A stretch of 64,000 nucleotides of DNA from Lawsonella clevelandensis (GCF_003241315.1 NZ_QFOZ01000001.1:372001-436000); one strand, 5' to 3'; positions 16,348-26,266 are shown, numbered from the stretch's first letter. A program made the numbers and translations. Notes: generated by a model not told the origin, from the sequence alone.

Positions 16348-18156
16348 GTGCTGCGCACGCATTTTGCTGGCGAATTGAACGCCGCTGCTATTGGACAGAC
16401 TGTTACTCTCGCGGGCTGGGTTGCCCGTCGCCGTGATCACGGTGGAGTTATTTTTGTTGACCTTCGCGATTCTTCCGGTATTGCACAGGTTGTTTTCCGT
16501 AAGGCTGATGTTGCAGAGCAGGCTCACCATTTGCGCTCTGAATACTGCATTAAGGTCACGGGCGTTGTTGAGGCACGTCCAGAAGGTTCCGAGAATCAGA
16601 ACTTGGCCTCTGGCGAGATTGAGATCAACGTTTCCGAACTGGAAGTGCTCAATAGCTGTGCGCCACTGCCTTTCCAACTTGATGATGAGCCTGGCGAAGA
16701 GATCCGCTTGCGGTACCGCTACCTTGATCTGCGCCGTGATAAGCCAGCGTACGATCTTCGACTGCGCTCGAAAGTTAATGCAGCTGCCCGCGAGGTTCTT
16801 GCTCAACATGACTTTGTTGAGATTGAGACACCGACAATGACGAGGTCCACGCCAGAAGGTGCACGCGACTTTTTGGTTCCGGCACGTCTGCAGCCTGGCA
16901 CCTTCTATGCATTGCCACAGTCTCCACAGCTTTTCAAGCAGCTTCTTATGGTGGCTGGAATGGAACGGTACTACCAGATAGCACGATGCTACCGGGATGA
17001 GGATTTCCGTGCTGATCGACAGCCTGAATTTACTCAGCTTGATGTTGAGATGAGCTTCGTTGATCAAGAGGATATTATTGCTCTGGCAGAAGATATTCTT
17101 GTCAATCTCTGGAAACTCATTGGGTATGAGATCAAGACTCCTATCCCGCGCATGACGTACGCAGATGCTATGCGTCTCTATGGTTCAGATAAGCCCGATC
17201 TACGGTTCGATATTCAGATCGTAGAGTGTGCCGACTTCTTCCAAAACACTCCCTTCCGTGTATTCCAAGCTCCCTACGTTGGTGCGGTCGTTATGAAGGG
17301 TGGCGCATCGCAGCCCCGTCGTCAATTGGATGCTTGGCAGGAATGGGCTAAGCAGCGTGGTGCTAAGGGGCTCGCCTATATTCTCGTGGGTGAGGATGGA
17401 CAGCTATCTGGTCCCGTTGCTAAGAATATTTCCGATGAAGAACGCGCCGGCATTGCTGCGCATGTTAACGCGGAGCCGGGTGACTGTATCTTCTTTGCCG
17501 CAGGCGATGTTAAATCTTCGCGTGCTCTGCTGGGTGCAGCACGTAATGAGATTGCAAAGAAGCTGGGTCTTATCAAGGACGGAGATTGGGCCTTTACCTG
17601 GGTTGTAGACGCACCTCTCTTTGAGCCTTCTGCAGACGCTACTGCCTCGGGTGACGTTGCTCTCGGTAATTCTGCATGGACGGCTGTGCATCACGCTTTC
17701 ACGTCTCCAAAGCCTGAATCTATGGATACGTTTGATACCGATCCAGGTAGTGCTCTTGCTTATGCCTATGACATTGTCTGTAATGGCAATGAAATCGGTG
17801 GCGGTTCCATTCGTATTCACCGTCGCGATGTACAGGAACGCGTCTTTAAAGTAATGGGTATCAGTGAGGAAGAGGCACAGGAAAAGTTCGGCTTCTTGCT
17901 TGACGCTTTCAAGTATGGTGCTCCGCCACACGGAGGCATTGCTTTCGGATGGGATCGTATTACTGCATTGCTTGCCGGTGAGGAATCAATCCGCGACGTT
18001 ATTGCATTCCCCAAGTCCGGTGGTGGTGTTGATCCTCTGACGGATGCTCCTGCTCCTATTACTGCCCAGCAGCGTAAGGAATCTGGAATTGATGCGAAGC
18101 CAGTTCGCACTGGTGAGCGTGAGGTAAAGAGCGAAAACTCTAAGGATAATGACTAG
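16348..18156 (+). CDS. aspS: Aspartate--tRNA(Asp/Asn) ligase
   Basis: Class II synthetase; bacterial-type with the N-terminal OB anticodon-binding domain (TVTLAGWVARRRDHGGVIFVDLRD), the catalytic core (RYLDLRRDKPAYDLRLRSK, RCYRDEDFRADRQPEFTQLD), the GAD insertion and motif 3 GIAFGWDRI. 602 residues, normal for bacterial AspRS. The start is GTG 16348 behind GAAAGGATTCTC. Whether it is discriminating or also charges tRNA-Asn depends on whether gatCAB exists in the genome, which this window does not show. The next gene overlaps its stop by 8 bases. Confidence 0.96.
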   Translation: MLRTHFAGELNAAAIGQTVTLAGWVARRRDHGGVIFVDLRDSSGIAQVVFRKADVAEQAHHLRSEYCIKVTGVVEARPEGSENQNLASGEIEINVSELEVLNSCAPLPFQLDDEPGEEIRLRYRYLDLRRDKPAYDLRLRSKVNAAAREVLAQHDFVEIETPTMTRSTPEGARDFLVPARLQPGTFYALPQSPQLFKQLLMVAGMERYYQIARCYRDEDFRADRQPEFTQLDVEMSFVDQEDIIALAEDILVNLWKLIGYEIKTPIPRMTYADAMRLYGSDKPDLRFDIQIVECADFFQNTPFRVFQAPYVGAVVMKGGASQPRRQLDAWQEWAKQRGAKGLAYILVGEDGQLSGPVAKNISDEERAGIAAHVNAEPGDCIFFAAGDVKSSRALLGAARNEIAKKLGLIKDGDWAFTWVVDAPLFEPSADATASGDVALGNSAWTAVHHAFTSPKPESMDTFDTDPGSALAYAYDIVCNGNEIGGGSIRIHRRDVQERVFKVMGISEEEAQEKFGFLLDAFKYGAPPHGGIAFGWDRITALLAGEESIRDVIAFPKSGGGVDPLTDAPAPITAQQRKESGIDAKPVRTGEREVKSENSKDND

Positions 18157-19282
18157 CACTGTTGATGACGCTATTGCGCTCGGTGAGCGAATACTGAGTG
18201 CCCGAGTGGGAAGCCCGGTCACCCTGTCGCATACCGAACGCATTGCGTCCGACTCTGACGCAGTTTTAGTGCGTGGTGTTACTTCAGATAGTCCCTTTCT
18301 TCCCTCTCGGAAAGTTGTCGTTAAAGTATTCCCCAATCGTGGAGAAGAACGCGATGGACTTCTGTTGCGGGAAATTGTGGGGTACCAGTTCGTCGGTTCT
18401 CTTAGTAGCGCAGCCACTTTTGGTCCGGAACTAATAGCGTACGACCTTGATGAACGTGCATTTGTCCTTTCCGATTTGGGAACAACATCTACTCTGCAGG
18501 ATGTTTTGAATGAGGGGCAGCATGGTGCTGTAACCATTGCAGCATTACAGGAATTGGCTACCCTTATTGGTTCACTACAGGTTTCTACAGCAGGGCGCGA
18601 AGAGGATTTTCACGCACTGTTGCATCGTGCGCAAACAAAGATACCTGGTCTTTCGGTTCCTTTTTCTTCGCAAGTGTTAGCGGATACATTGCGTCGTGTT
18701 CCGAAACTACTCCACGATAAATTAGGAATCGACCTTGTCGAGTCGGTTCAAGACCATGGTCGTCGTAGTGTGAAACGCGCTGTTCAAGGAAGCTATCGAG
18801 CCTTTGGTGCGGCGGAGCTTATTCCTGAAAACATTCTCATGTCGCAGCGTAATATCAGGCTACTAGATTTTGCTTTCTGTGGTTACCGAGACATCGGTGT
18901 TGATATTGCTGCTGTGTTGTTAGGTTTCCCCTCGGATCTTAATGGTTATGAACTGACAAGAGAGGAAATCGACGCTGTTACCCATACGTGGGTTGAGCAA
19001 GTTGATGCCATGTGGCCTCGTATGCGGAGGAAACAATCATCGCGTAAACGTATCTTAGATGGCGCCCTCACATGGGCGTGGTTGAGTGTCAGTTGGATCC
19101 TTGGAGATGAACCTAACTTCGAGCATGCTGCCAGTAAAGACAAATTAGATACTGATGATATTGTGCGTTTTTTAGCAATCCGCAATTTAGAAAGACTTGG
19201 TACGCTAGCTGAGTACTGGGAAGATAGCGAGTTAGCTGACCATGCTCGCACAGTATCTGTAGCGCTTGCGGCTGTGGCTTAA
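18149..19282 (+). CDS. Aminoglycoside-phosphotransferase-fold protein with altered catalytic loop
   Basis: A 377-residue kinase-like protein. A possible ATP-binding lysine sits in KVVVKVFPN (Lys59), followed by a helix with Glu75. The position of the usual catalytic HGDxxPxN loop reads AAELIPEN (residues 221-228): His and Asp are replaced by Ala and Glu, while Asn228 and the metal-binding Asp240 of LLDFAFCGYRD remain. It may be a weak or inactive kinase. It overlaps aspS by 8 bases and precedes rarA by 18, so it is probably translated with aspS. No function is assigned; a phosphotransferase-like protein by aspS is found in related genera. Confidence 0.75.
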   Translation: MTSTVDDAIALGERILSARVGSPVTLSHTERIASDSDAVLVRGVTSDSPFLPSRKVVVKVFPNRGEERDGLLLREIVGYQFVGSLSSAATFGPELIAYDLDERAFVLSDLGTTSTLQDVLNEGQHGAVTIAALQELATLIGSLQVSTAGREEDFHALLHRAQTKIPGLSVPFSSQVLADTLRRVPKLLHDKLGIDLVESVQDHGRRSVKRAVQGSYRAFGAAELIPENILMSQRNIRLLDFAFCGYRDIGVDIAAVLLGFPSDLNGYELTREEIDAVTHTWVEQVDAMWPRMRRKQSSRKRILDGALTWAWLSVSWILGDEPNFEHAASKDKLDTDDIVRFLAIRNLERLGTLAEYWEDSELADHARTVSVALAAVA

Positions 19283-19300
19283 GTCATTAATGGAGGAAGT

Positions 19301-20704
19301 ATGGATAGCTCTTCTCCGGGTCTTTTTACCATGAATGATTCTGACGAGACAGTTGCCCACCATACTTCTACTGACGGGGATTCGTCTTCATCGCGTGGTG
19401 TTCGTCGGTACATTCGGGAGGGAGCTCCGCTCGCTGTACGGATGCGTCCACGTACCCTTGATGAGGTAGTAGGACAGCAACATCTGTTGGGAGAGGGATC
19501 TCCACTGCGTCGCCTTATTGAAGGTGAGGGAGTAAACTCCGTCATCCTTTATGGTCCTCCGGGAACAGGCAAGACAACATTAGCAAGTCTTATTTCGGGG
19601 GTCACTGGTAGAAAATTTGTTGAGCTTTCTGCATTGTCTGCTGGTGTTAAAGAAGTACGTCAGGTTATTGATGATGCACGCACTCGTCTTGCGTATGGCG
19701 TTGACACAGTACTGTTTATTGATGAAGTGCATCGGTTTTCCCGTACTCAGCAGGAAGCTTTGCTAGCAGCGGTGGAAAACCGTGTTGTTCTGCTGGTAGC
19801 GGCAACTACTGAGAATCCTTCATTTTCGGTAGTTGCGCCTCTTTTATCGCGGTCACTTGTCCTACAGCTTAAACCGCTAAAACCCGACGATCTGCGAATT
19901 TTATTAGAGCGTGCAGTATCTGATCCGCGTGGCTTTGGGGGGCATATTGAGGTGGAGGATGCCGCTTATACAGATCTCGTAAGGTTGGCGGGGGGTGACG
20001 CACGTCGCGCGTTAACGTATTTAGAGGCGGCAGCTGATGCGCGTTTTCATGATGATGATCCGCTTACTGTTTCTGATATTGAGCGTTCTACACCGGATGC
20101 GTTGGCGCGCTATGACCGTAATGGAGACCAGCACTACGACACTGTAAGCGCTTTTATTAAATCGGTGCGTGGATCGGATCCTGATGCTGCTCTCCACTAT
20201 CTTGCCCGTATGATAAACGCGGGGGAAGATCCACGTTTTATTGCTCGTCGGCTCATAATTCTCGCCTCTGAAGATATTGGTTTGGCTGATTCCACTGCGT
20301 TACAAACTGCAGTGGCGGCAGCACAGGCAGTACAGATGATCGGTATGCCGGAGGGGCGTATTATCCTCTCGGAGGCGACACTTCATTTAGCAACGGCACC
20401 AAAATCCAATGCGTGTTATACCGCTATTGACGCCGCTTTAGAAGATGTACGGAACGGTGTAGTAGGTCCTATTCCACAGCATCTCCGTGATGGCCATTAT
20501 GCGGGCGCGAAAAAGTTGGGAAACGCGATCGGCTATCAGTATCCCCATAACACTTCTGAGGGAATTCAGAAGCAACAGTATCCGCCTGACAATTTGGTAG
20601 GCAAAAACTACTATCATCCCACTGAGCATGGTGCAGAAAAACGAATTGCCCAGTGGCTACCTAAATTACGGACAGCTGTTCGGGGAGCAACTAAGAAGAA
20701 TTAA
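19301..20704 (+). CDS. rarA: Replication-associated recombination protein RarA (MgsA)
   Basis: AAA+ ATPase of the clamp-loader family acting at stalled replication forks. It has the N-terminal MRPRTLDEVVGQQHLLGEG segment (core RPRTLDEVVGQQHLL), Walker A GPPGTGKTT, Walker B LFIDEVHRFS, sensor 1 in AATTENPSF, and the C-terminal tetramerisation region ending in the conserved basic/Tyr-rich part (PPDNLVGKNYYHPTEHGAE). 467 residues. ATG 19301 is preceded by GGAGGAAGT. The order rarA then alaS is that of the Mycobacteriales. Confidence 0.95.
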   Translation: MDSSSPGLFTMNDSDETVAHHTSTDGDSSSSRGVRRYIREGAPLAVRMRPRTLDEVVGQQHLLGEGSPLRRLIEGEGVNSVILYGPPGTGKTTLASLISGVTGRKFVELSALSAGVKEVRQVIDDARTRLAYGVDTVLFIDEVHRFSRTQQEALLAAVENRVVLLVAATTENPSFSVVAPLLSRSLVLQLKPLKPDDLRILLERAVSDPRGFGGHIEVEDAAYTDLVRLAGGDARRALTYLEAAADARFHDDDPLTVSDIERSTPDALARYDRNGDQHYDTVSAFIKSVRGSDPDAALHYLARMINAGEDPRFIARRLIILASEDIGLADSTALQTAVAAAQAVQMIGMPEGRIILSEATLHLATAPKSNACYTAIDAALEDVRNGVVGPIPQHLRDGHYAGAKKLGNAIGYQYPHNTSEGIQKQQYPPDNLVGKNYYHPTEHGAEKRIAQWLPKLRTAVRGATKKN

Positions 20705-20900
20705 TTCTTAGGACAAAAGAGGGTTTTCTTTGCCTATGTCTCTGAGATATGGGTCCGCGTGTGTCACAAGGTAAGCTAAAGGGCGAGAAAAACGATACGC
20801 ACACTGTGGAACTGCAGCTGCCCTTGCGTGTTGTTGCGCCTTATTGGTGTGGCGACCGTAGTAGCCACAGCGCGGTGTTTAAAGAAAAAGGATTCCATCC
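20705..20900 (+). other. Leader region of alaS
   Basis: A 196-base gap with no supported gene. It contains a 6-bp stem TGTGGC (20848-20853)/GCCACA (20864-20869) shortly before the alaS ribosome site AAAAGGA. A promoter is expected but no hexamer pair stands out, and no known riboswitch or T-box signature was seen. Confidence 0.3.
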
Positions 20901-23585
20901 GTGCAAACCCACGAAATTCGGCAACGTTTTATTGATCATTACGTGAAAGCTGGACATACGCATGTTCCGTCCGCATCTCTCGTACTAGAAGATCCCACTC
21001 TGCTTTTCGTTAATGCCGGTATGGTTCCCTTTAAACCCTATTTTTTGGGACAACAGACCGCACCTTTCTCTACCGCTACTTCTATCCAGAAGTGTGTCCG
21101 TACGCTCGATATTGACGAAGTTGGTATTACCACGCGGCATAATACTTTCTTCCAGATGGCCGGTAATTTTTCCTTTGGAGCGTACTTCAAAGAGGGTGCT
21201 ATTAAACATGCTTGGTCTCTGCTGACGAGCCCAGTTGACGAGGGGGGCTACGGATTCGATCCAGATTCGTTGTGGGCTACCGTCTACAAGGATGATGATG
21301 AGGCCTACTCCATCTGGCGTGATGGTGTTGGTATGCGGGAGGATCACATTCAGCGTCGCGGGATGAAAGACAATTTCTGGTCGATGGGTGTTCCCGGACC
21401 GTGTGGACCTTCCTCCGAGATCTTTTTCGATAGAGGACCAGCCTATGGTAAAGAGGGTGGACCTGTTGTCGATGAAGATCGATATATCGAGATCTGGAAT
21501 CTTGTCTTCATGGAGAAGGAACGCGGAGAGGGCATCGGTAAAGACGGCTACAAGGTTATTGGGTCTCTTCCGCAGAAGAATATCGACACTGGTATGGGTA
21601 TTGAGCGTGTGGCGTTCATTCTGCAGGGCGTTGAAAATGTTTACGAAACTGATCTGCTTCGTCCCACTATTACCACTGCGGAACGGTTAACTGGGTCTAC
21701 TTATAGTGATGCTCCAGAAGACCATCAGGATGCTGTTTATTTCCGCGTTATTGCGGATCACTCGCGTACTGCCGTCATGCTTATTGCTGATGGAGTAACT
21801 CCTGGTAATGAAGGCCGCGGCTATATTTTGCGACGTCTTATTCGACGTATTGTTCGCTCTGCTCGTCTGCTGGGCGCGCATGGTCCTGTTATGGAGGAAC
21901 TAACTGCTACGGTGTGCGACTCTATGTCACCTTCCTTCCCCGAGTTGGTGACAAAGCGTGAGCATATCCAAAAGCTTTGTGTAACAGAGGAAAAAGCATT
22001 TCTCCGGACTCTTGATTCGGGGATGAAGCTGTTCGCTGTGGAGGCTGCTGCGGTAAAAGCTAGAGGCGAGGATGTCATTCCTGGCGATGTTGCTTTTACT
22101 TTGCATGATACGCATGGATTCCCCATCGATTTAACTCGTGAAATGGCTGCTGAACAGGGAATGACTGTTGATGATGCAGCTTTTGATCGTCTTATGCAGG
22201 AGCAGAAACAGCGCGCTAAAGCTGATTCGCACGCGAAGAAGCATGCACATGCTGACCTTGGTGTTTATCGAGATTTTATCGATCAGCACCCCACTACTTT
22301 CACTGGTTATAACAGTCTTACTACTGACACCAAGATTCTTGGTCTCGTTGTCGATGGTGAGCATGTCGACCACGCAGATACCGGAACTCATGTTGAGGTC
22401 ATTCTGGAAGACTCCCCATTCTATGCAGAAGCGGGAGGACAGTGTGCAGATTGTGGAACAATTACAACGGCACAAGGGTGCGTAGATGTCCGGGATGTTC
22501 AGAAAATCGGGAAAAAAGTTTGGCTGCATCGTGGCATCGTGACAAGTGGAACTATCACTGTTGGTTCTGCACAGGCGCAGGTAGATGCGGTTAATCGGCG
22601 TCATGGAGCGCAGGCGCATACTGCTACTCACCTGGTACACGCAGCTCTCCGCTCAATCCTCGGTGAAGAAGCTGTGCAAGCAGGATCGCTCAATAAGCCT
22701 GGATATTTGAGGTTTGATTTCAACTGGACGTCTCCTCTTACCCCGGCGGAACTCACCGAAATTGAAGAGTGGGTCAATACTGCTATTGATCAAGACCTTC
22801 CGGTAACAACGGAAATTATGGCTTTGGACGATGCTAAAGCTTCTGGTGCAATGGCACTGTTCGGTGAGAATTATGGTGATAAAGTTCGCGTTGTCACCAT
22901 TGGTGAGGAGGGTAAGCCGTGCGTATCTAAAGAGCTTTGCGGTGGAATCCATGTTGCATCTACGGCACAGATTGGATCAGTTCGATTCATTGGTGATTCA
23001 TCTGTGGGATCAGGTATCCGTCGAGTAGAAGCCTATGTTGGCCTCCAAGCGCTTGCTGCAGCTCGCAATGACCAGCGTATTGTCAACGATCTGATGGCTC
23101 GTTTTAAGGTGAAATCAGACGATGTTGTACCGCGTGTGGCTGCTCTTCAAGAAACAGTGAAAAATCTTGAGAGAGAGCTCTCTGATGTACGTATGGCGGC
23201 AGTATTGAAGGATGCTGGTTCCTTTATTGAGCAGGCTGTCGATATTAACGGTGTACAGGTGATCGCTGCGGAGGCTCCGCATGGAGCAGATGGTGCCCAA
23301 CTGCGTACTTTGGCCTGCACTATTCGTAAGCATTTTGGAGAAAACCCGGCAGTTGTTGCACTGTTCACTGGTTCTGGGGAAAAGCTCCCATTTGTTGTTG
23401 CTGTTAACTCTTCAGCCGTATCACGTGGTGTGAAAGCCGGCGATATTGTGAAGGCTGCCGCTCCTGCAATTGGTGGTCGTGGCGGCGGAAAACCCGATCT
23501 TGCCCAAGGCTCGGGGAGTGACGCTAGTGGACTTGCGGAAGCTCTGACCACTGTTACTGCTGCAGTGCAGAAAGTTACTGTGTAA
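20901..23585 (+). CDS. alaS: Alanine--tRNA ligase
   Basis: 894-residue class II synthetase. It carries the catalytic domain (NAGMVPFKPYFLG, RHNTFFQMAGNFSFG), the tRNA-recognition domain, the editing domain with zinc-type motifs HTATH and CGGIH, and the C-terminal C-Ala/DHHA1 domain with GGRGGGKPDLAQGSG. All editing ligands are present, so Ser/Gly mischarging can be corrected. The start is GTG 20901 (MQTHEIRQRF) behind AAAAGGATTCC. ruvX follows after 33 bases, the standard order. Confidence 0.97.
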   Translation: MQTHEIRQRFIDHYVKAGHTHVPSASLVLEDPTLLFVNAGMVPFKPYFLGQQTAPFSTATSIQKCVRTLDIDEVGITTRHNTFFQMAGNFSFGAYFKEGAIKHAWSLLTSPVDEGGYGFDPDSLWATVYKDDDEAYSIWRDGVGMREDHIQRRGMKDNFWSMGVPGPCGPSSEIFFDRGPAYGKEGGPVVDEDRYIEIWNLVFMEKERGEGIGKDGYKVIGSLPQKNIDTGMGIERVAFILQGVENVYETDLLRPTITTAERLTGSTYSDAPEDHQDAVYFRVIADHSRTAVMLIADGVTPGNEGRGYILRRLIRRIVRSARLLGAHGPVMEELTATVCDSMSPSFPELVTKREHIQKLCVTEEKAFLRTLDSGMKLFAVEAAAVKARGEDVIPGDVAFTLHDTHGFPIDLTREMAAEQGMTVDDAAFDRLMQEQKQRAKADSHAKKHAHADLGVYRDFIDQHPTTFTGYNSLTTDTKILGLVVDGEHVDHADTGTHVEVILEDSPFYAEAGGQCADCGTITTAQGCVDVRDVQKIGKKVWLHRGIVTSGTITVGSAQAQVDAVNRRHGAQAHTATHLVHAALRSILGEEAVQAGSLNKPGYLRFDFNWTSPLTPAELTEIEEWVNTAIDQDLPVTTEIMALDDAKASGAMALFGENYGDKVRVVTIGEEGKPCVSKELCGGIHVASTAQIGSVRFIGDSSVGSGIRRVEAYVGLQALAAARNDQRIVNDLMARFKVKSDDVVPRVAALQETVKNLERELSDVRMAAVLKDAGSFIEQAVDINGVQVIAAEAPHGADGAQLRTLACTIRKHFGENPAVVALFTGSGEKLPFVVAVNSSAVSRGVKAGDIVKAAAPAIGGRGGGKPDLAQGSGSDASGLAEALTTVTAAVQKVTV

Positions 23586-23618
23586 AAGTACCGTATAAAG
23601 CTACTGTGTAGGGTTTTT

Positions 23619-24125
23619 GTGGAATTAGATGATTACCGTCCTGACGTCCCGGGTGATGATGACCCGGGACGTGGCCGCCGGATAGCATTTGACGTTGGGA
23701 AAGCACGTATAGGCGTTGCATCGTGTGACCCAGACTGTATCTTGGCGACTCCCGTTGAGACTATTCATTTAAAGCATTATCCCTGGCCACAGGTTACCCT
23801 GCAGAGAATAGATAGCATTCTAACGGAATATGAACCCGTTGAAGTTATCGTCGGCTTACCACGTACATTGCATGGACGCGCGTCTAGTTCAGTAGAGATG
23901 GCTATTGGTTTTGTCGATGAATTTCGCACGTCGTGGCCAAAAATACCTGTACGCTTAGTAGACGAGCGATTATCAACAGTGGTTGCTACCCAGGCACTCC
24001 GTTCGTCGCAGGTAGCGAGCCGTGCACAACGAGCTCTCGTTGACCAAGCTGCCGCTGTAGAAATTCTTAATACATGGCTCGATCTTCGTAGACGACATTG
24101 TTGTCATAATGAGAAGGAACAGTGA
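23619..24125 (+). CDS. ruvX: Pre-16S rRNA nuclease RuvX/YqgF
   Basis: RNase H-fold protein implicated in 16S rRNA 5' end processing. The 168 residues contain RRIAFDVGKARIGVASCDP (first strand with Asp), VIVGLPRTLHG, and VRLVDERLST with the catalytic acidic residues, and a late helix including VDQAAAVEIL. The GTG start at 23619 has a poor ribosome site, so coupling with alaS is likely. The mltG start abuts the stop. Length is typical of actinobacterial members. Confidence 0.93.
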   Translation: MELDDYRPDVPGDDDPGRGRRIAFDVGKARIGVASCDPDCILATPVETIHLKHYPWPQVTLQRIDSILTEYEPVEVIVGLPRTLHGRASSSVEMAIGFVDEFRTSWPKIPVRLVDERLSTVVATQALRSSQVASRAQRALVDQAAAVEILNTWLDLRRRHCCHNEKEQ

Positions 24126-25406
24126 GTGGGACGGCACAGTAAAGGGATTGACCCGCAAGACTATACGGAAGAATCTAGTATCGTTGCTGAATCTTCTGAT
24201 AAACACGCGGCGCCCAGTGATAACGCCGAAGGATATAGCAATGATGCGAATAATATTTCTTCGCAATCTGGCAAAACTGTAAAAAGTCGGCGGTTTTCAA
24301 TTGTCAGTGGCGTCGTGCTATTAGTCGTTGTCCTCTTCGCTGGAGCGATGCTGTACCATCACCGCAATAGGCACTCATATCCTGATTTTGAGGGACCGGG
24401 GACAGGATCGGTTCTCGTTGAAGTTACTCCAGGGGCGTCAGCTGCCTCATTAGCTCCAACATTAGTGGAAATGGGCGTCGTCAAATCTACTGGTGCTTTT
24501 ATTCAAGCAGCTAATGATAATCCTCGTATTACGTCCATGCAGCCTGGCTACTACCAACTTCGTAAAAAAATGGCGGCTGTGAAAGCTGTTGAGAAGCTTC
24601 TCGATCCTTCTAACAGAGCAGGTGCAGTTAATCTCCCTGGTGGTGTAACGCTGGAAGATGTTCATGTTGTGCATGGGAAGACATTCGGTATCTACCATCA
24701 TCTTTCTGTCGCATCCTGTTATATGAACGCGCAAAAAAAGCATTGTATTAGCAGTGCAGCCTTCCGGAATGCTGTTGCGAAAGCGAATCCTGCCCAGTTA
24801 GGTGTTCCCGAGTGGGCATACCATGCGGTAGCTCACGCAAAATATCCTGATCGTAAAATCGAGGGGCTTATTCTTCCGGGAGTTCACGTTTTCAATCCGA
24901 CGCATAGTCCCCTCCAGATTATTCACGATCTTGTGACGGCATCGGCAGAGATCTATCAGCAGTCAGGTTTAGTAGAGGCTGCTAAGAAGCAAAAATTATC
25001 GCCGTACGAAATTGTGACAGGAGCATCACTAATACAGCGGGAAGTAGGAGTATCTGATTACGGGAAAGTAGCACGCGTTATTGTTAACCGGTTAAACCGT
25101 GATCAGCCCCTGCAGTTTGATTCAACTGTTAACTATGGTTTGTCTGAGCAGCAGGTTGCTACTACAGATGCAGATCGTGCCGCAGTGACCCCATGGAATA
25201 CCTATGCAAAGAAGGGGCTACCAGCCACCCCTATTTGCTCACCTACAATGGATGCTGTACACGCTATGGAAAATCCCACTCCAGGTGATTGGCTTTACTT
25301 TGTGACAGTTGACAAGCGGGGCACTACTAAATTCAATGCCACGCTAAAAGGCCATGAACGAGATATTAAAGAAGCTCATCGCAATGGAGTTTTCGATAGC
25401 CAATAA
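24126..25406 (+). CDS. mltG: Endolytic murein transglycosylase MltG
   Basis: Membrane enzyme thought to cut nascent glycan strands and end peptidoglycan polymerisation. It has a charged cytoplasmic N terminus of about 55 residues, one membrane helix (near residues 57-77, FSIVSGVVLLVVVLF), a LysM-like domain (VEVTPGASAASLAPTLVEMGVV) and the YceG catalytic domain with GASLIQREVG, INVNRL-like VIVNRLNRDQPLQFDSTVNY, and NTYAKKGLPATPICSP. The GTG start at 24126 follows GAGAAGGAACA directly. 426 residues. The neighbours ruvX and aroE are conserved. Confidence 0.93.
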   Translation: MGRHSKGIDPQDYTEESSIVAESSDKHAAPSDNAEGYSNDANNISSQSGKTVKSRRFSIVSGVVLLVVVLFAGAMLYHHRNRHSYPDFEGPGTGSVLVEVTPGASAASLAPTLVEMGVVKSTGAFIQAANDNPRITSMQPGYYQLRKKMAAVKAVEKLLDPSNRAGAVNLPGGVTLEDVHVVHGKTFGIYHHLSVASCYMNAQKKHCISSAAFRNAVAKANPAQLGVPEWAYHAVAHAKYPDRKIEGLILPGVHVFNPTHSPLQIIHDLVTASAEIYQQSGLVEAAKKQKLSPYEIVTGASLIQREVGVSDYGKVARVIVNRLNRDQPLQFDSTVNYGLSEQQVATTDADRAAVTPWNTYAKKGLPATPICSPTMDAVHAMENPTPGDWLYFVTVDKRGTTKFNATLKGHERDIKEAHRNGVFDSQ

Positions 25407-25441
25407 AAGGGTACTTATCGCGGATTCGTAGAAAGGTCACT

Positions 25442-26266
25442 ATGCTTGCCGCAGCAGTTCTTGGTTCTCCTATCGATCATTCGCTTTCCCCTCTTCTTCA
25501 TGAATCTGCCTACCGCGCACTGGGTTTAAATGATTGGACGTACACTCAAATTGAGTGCACTGCCAGTGATCTTCCTAGAATAGTTTCTGCTGCGGATCCC
25601 GGTATGCGTGGATTTTCTGTTACCAGACCATGCAAAGATGCTGCGTTGCGGTTTGCTGACGTTGTTTCAGAGCGTGCACATATCGTGGAATCTGCCAATA
25701 CACTCATTCGTCGGGGCACAGAGTGGTATGCGGACTGTACAGACATTGATGGTGCATGTGCTTCTCTTAAAAAATCTGGTTACACCGGCGGCAATGTTCT
25801 TCTGCTAGGTGCAGGTGGAACATCTCGCCCGTATCTTTCCGCCCTTCGCAGTGCCGGAGTAGAAGGAGTAGGGAGAGTCGCTATTGCGTCGCGTGCAGAG
25901 GAACGTGCACAACACACGTTGCATGTTGCTGCACGGCTAGGACTGGATTATTCCTGGATACCTCTCAATGATCCTGAGATTTTGCGCGCTAGCTGTCATA
26001 ACGCCACTTTAGTTATTTCGACTTTACCGGGTGACGCAGCTGCCGGATACAGTACATTTCTCCGTCGAACTCCACGTCTTATTGATGTGACGTATGCACC
26101 ATGGCCTACCTCATTAGCGCAAGTAGTGGCAGATAATGGCGGTACAGTGGTCGGTGGACGGACAATGTTGTTACACCAGGCTGTCGCACAGATAGAAGCC
26201 TTCACCCAAAAAACTGTGACAGATGATGTTTTTGCCGCAATGGTAGCTTCCCTACAAAGGTCCTAA
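25442..26266 (+). CDS. aroE: Shikimate dehydrogenase-type protein AroE
   Basis: NADPH-dependent reductase converting 3-dehydroshikimate to shikimate. The 274 residues include the shikimate-binding GSPIDHSLSP, the lysine of SVTRPCK, NTL, the catalytic Asp in CTDIDG, the nucleotide-binding GAGGTS and a late QAVAQIEAF. Two consensus positions differ: Ser for Asn in NVTxPxK and Cys for Asn in NTDxxG; the catalytic Lys and Asp themselves are kept, so activity is expected. The RBS is GAAAGGTCACT before ATG 25442. It is separated from aroC by the prepilin peptidase gene. Confidence 0.92.
   Translation: MLAAAVLGSPIDHSLSPLLHESAYRALGLNDWTYTQIECTASDLPRIVSAADPGMRGFSVTRPCKDAALRFADVVSERAHIVESANTLIRRGTEWYADCTDIDGACASLKKSGYTGGNVLLLGAGGTSRPYLSALRSAGVEGVGRVAIASRAEERAQHTLHVAARLGLDYSWIPLNDPEILRASCHNATLVISTLPGDAAAGYSTFLRRTPRLIDVTYAPWPTSLAQVVADNGGTVVGGRTMLLHQAVAQIEAFTQKTVTDDVFAAMVASLQRS

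Noticed and set aside
16309..17067. 252-codon reverse-strand open frame opposite aspS
   Set aside because: It lies entirely against the well-conserved aspS start region, shows no recognisable domain, and has no ribosome site; it is a shadow of aspS.
20749..20946. 65-codon open frame before alaS
   Set aside because: It overlaps the alaS start, has no ribosome site and no recognisable features; treated as leader sequence.
24996..25060. Possible loss of the MltG catalytic Glu (LIQRE where many members have IVEKE)
   Set aside because: The second Glu of the motif is present and Gln at the first position seems tolerated in the family; I cannot say from memory which residue is essential.
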